From assembly GCA_030629475.1 (NCBI GenBank), contig DAOVOU010000135.1:1-6392 (forward strand): a DNA stretch of 6,392 nucleotides. Reading direction: 5' to 3'. The position numbers were made by a program, and so were the translations under genes. The notes below the pieces were generated by a model. That model searched no databases, was not told the DNA's origin, and saw only the letters and a program-made list of their open reading frames with translations. Positions 5,995 through 6,392 of the stretch are shown piece after piece. The DNA comes from Desulfobacterales bacterium (lineage in GTDB: Bacteria > Desulfobacterota > Desulfobacteria > Desulfobacterales > C00003060). Position 1 is the first letter of the stretch; each line of letters begins with the position of its first letter.

Positions 5995-6030
5995 ACTAAA
6001 CCGGCTAAACGGGCTAAACGGGCTAAACGG
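5974..6030 (+). repeat. 9-nt periodic array downstream of the S23 gene
   Basis: Six 9-mers: CGGGCTAAA (5974), CGGACTAAA (5983, 5992), CCGGCTAAA (6001) and CGGGCTAAA (6010, 6019), followed by CGG (6028-6030). It is the same unit as the right half of the 5495-5579 array but with more copies. The array ends five bases before the start codon of the next gene, and its last GG forms part of that gene's Shine-Dalgarno. Confidence 0.85.
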
Positions 6031-6032
6031 AG
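6029..6032 (+). promoter_or_regulatory. Ribosome binding site of the last gene, made by the end of the 9-nt array
   Basis: GGAG (6029-6032) precedes ATG 6036 by three bases, a short but usable spacing. Its two G's are the end of the final repeat unit, so copy-number change would keep the site but alter what precedes it. Confidence 0.5.
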
Positions 6033-6035
6033 ATC

Positions 6036-6392
6036 ATGAAACACACAGTTACCTTTGAGCCAGACAATGTTGCAATCCGCGTTGACAAGGGGACTAACCT
6101 CTTAGAGGCGGCCCTTGCGGCTGGCGTTCACATCAATGCCACATGCGGCGGGCAGGGTGTTTGTGGCAAATGCCGCGTGATGATCGAGGCAGGCGAAGTT
6201 GATAGCGAAAAGACCGAAAAGATAAGCCAGGAAGAATACGAACAGGGATGGCGGCAAGCATGTAAAACCTTCGTGCTTTCAGACTGCACCGTGCAGGTTC
6301 CTCTTGAGTCAAGGGGCTTGAGACGTGTCGTGGCCCAGAAACTCGACATGGGCAAGGCGGAGCGCAAGATTGCTGACCTTGAGACTATACCC
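6036..6392 (+). CDS. [2Fe-2S] ferredoxin-domain protein, probable RACo-like ASKHA (DUF4445) family, 3' end outside the window
   Basis: 119 N-terminal residues are visible and the frame is open to the window edge. The [2Fe-2S] cysteines are in the plant-ferredoxin pattern: Cys37-x5-Cys43-x2-Cys46 (CGGQGVCGKCRV) and Cys76 in RQACKTFV, followed by DCTVQVPLESR. This ferredoxin domain followed by 'D..V.VP' and a linker is how RACo-type proteins begin: they use ATP to drive electron transfer that reactivates inactive Co(II) corrinoid proteins in methyl-transfer and acetyl-CoA pathways, and continue with a large ASKHA/DUF4445 domain for a total of some 500-650 residues. That domain is not visible, so a stand-alone ferredoxin or another [2Fe-2S] enzyme remains possible, although the sequence runs past a normal ferredoxin end (about residue 95) with RGLRRVVAQKLDMGKAERKI. 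The start is set by GGAG three bases before the ATG. No promoter was seen between the upstream terminator and this gene. Confidence 0.75.
   Translation, partial: MKHTVTFEPDNVAIRVDKGTNLLEAALAAGVHINATCGGQGVCGKCRVMIEAGEVDSEKTEKISQEEYEQGWRQACKTFVLSDCTVQVPLESRGLRRVVAQKLDMGKAERKIADLETIP

Noticed and set aside
5495..6030. CRISPR array
   Set aside because: Units are 9 nt, contiguous and without unique spacers; the only longer repeat occurs twice around a gene, and no cas genes are present.
6128..6367. Minus-strand open frame of 79 codons
   Set aside because: Antisense to the clear [2Fe-2S] ferredoxin-domain coding region, with no motif or ribosome binding site of its own.

Overview
The window reads as a piece of a bacterial chromosome, most likely from an anaerobe of the Desulfobacterota (sulfate-reducing 'deltaproteobacterial') type. 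This is inference. It rests on a single-chain pyruvate:ferredoxin oxidoreductase whose active-site numbering matches the Desulfovibrio africanus enzyme, a RACo-like [2Fe-2S]/ASKHA protein start, and short GC-rich dispersed repeats between genes. No 16S or other phylogenetic marker is present.

Layout, all genes on the + strand. (1) 1-807: 3' part of a succinyl-CoA ligase alpha subunit (sucD), with its start outside the window. (2) 812-1542: a RAYT (REP-associated tyrosine transposase, IS200-like HUH family) flanked by two inverted, almost identical REP-type palindromes and, further out, by a weaker 19-21 bp inverted repeat. (3) 1543-1841: a gene-free leader with a candidate promoter and two stem-loops. 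(4) 1842-5396: full-length pyruvate:ferredoxin (flavodoxin) oxidoreductase, 1184 aa, with all cofactor ligands in place. Its last ten codons and stop lie inside a 7-nt periodic repeat. (5) 5459-5494: strong intrinsic terminator. (6) 5495-6030: 9-nt periodic arrays on both sides of a small AT-rich four-helix-bundle (S23-type) gene, which is bracketed by a perfect 37-bp direct repeat. (7) 6036-6392: 5' part of a [2Fe-2S] ferredoxin-domain protein of the RACo/ASKHA (DUF4445) type, running off the window.

Metabolically, sucD and the oxidoreductase fit central carbon flow: pyruvate/acetyl-CoA/CO2 interconversion coupled to ferredoxin, and succinyl-CoA/succinate interconversion with substrate-level phosphorylation. 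The last gene suggests corrinoid-protein reactivation, as in methyl transfer or acetyl-CoA pathways, but its diagnostic C-terminal part is missing. The genes are not one tight operon: a mobile unit separates sucD from the oxidoreductase, and a terminator plus repeat arrays separate the oxidoreductase from the last gene.

Nothing here proves a new defence or metabolic system. The parts most worth a second look are the RAYT/REP unit, the S23 gene embedded between identical repeat copies, and the two kinds of short-period arrays (7 nt and 9 nt) at gene boundaries.
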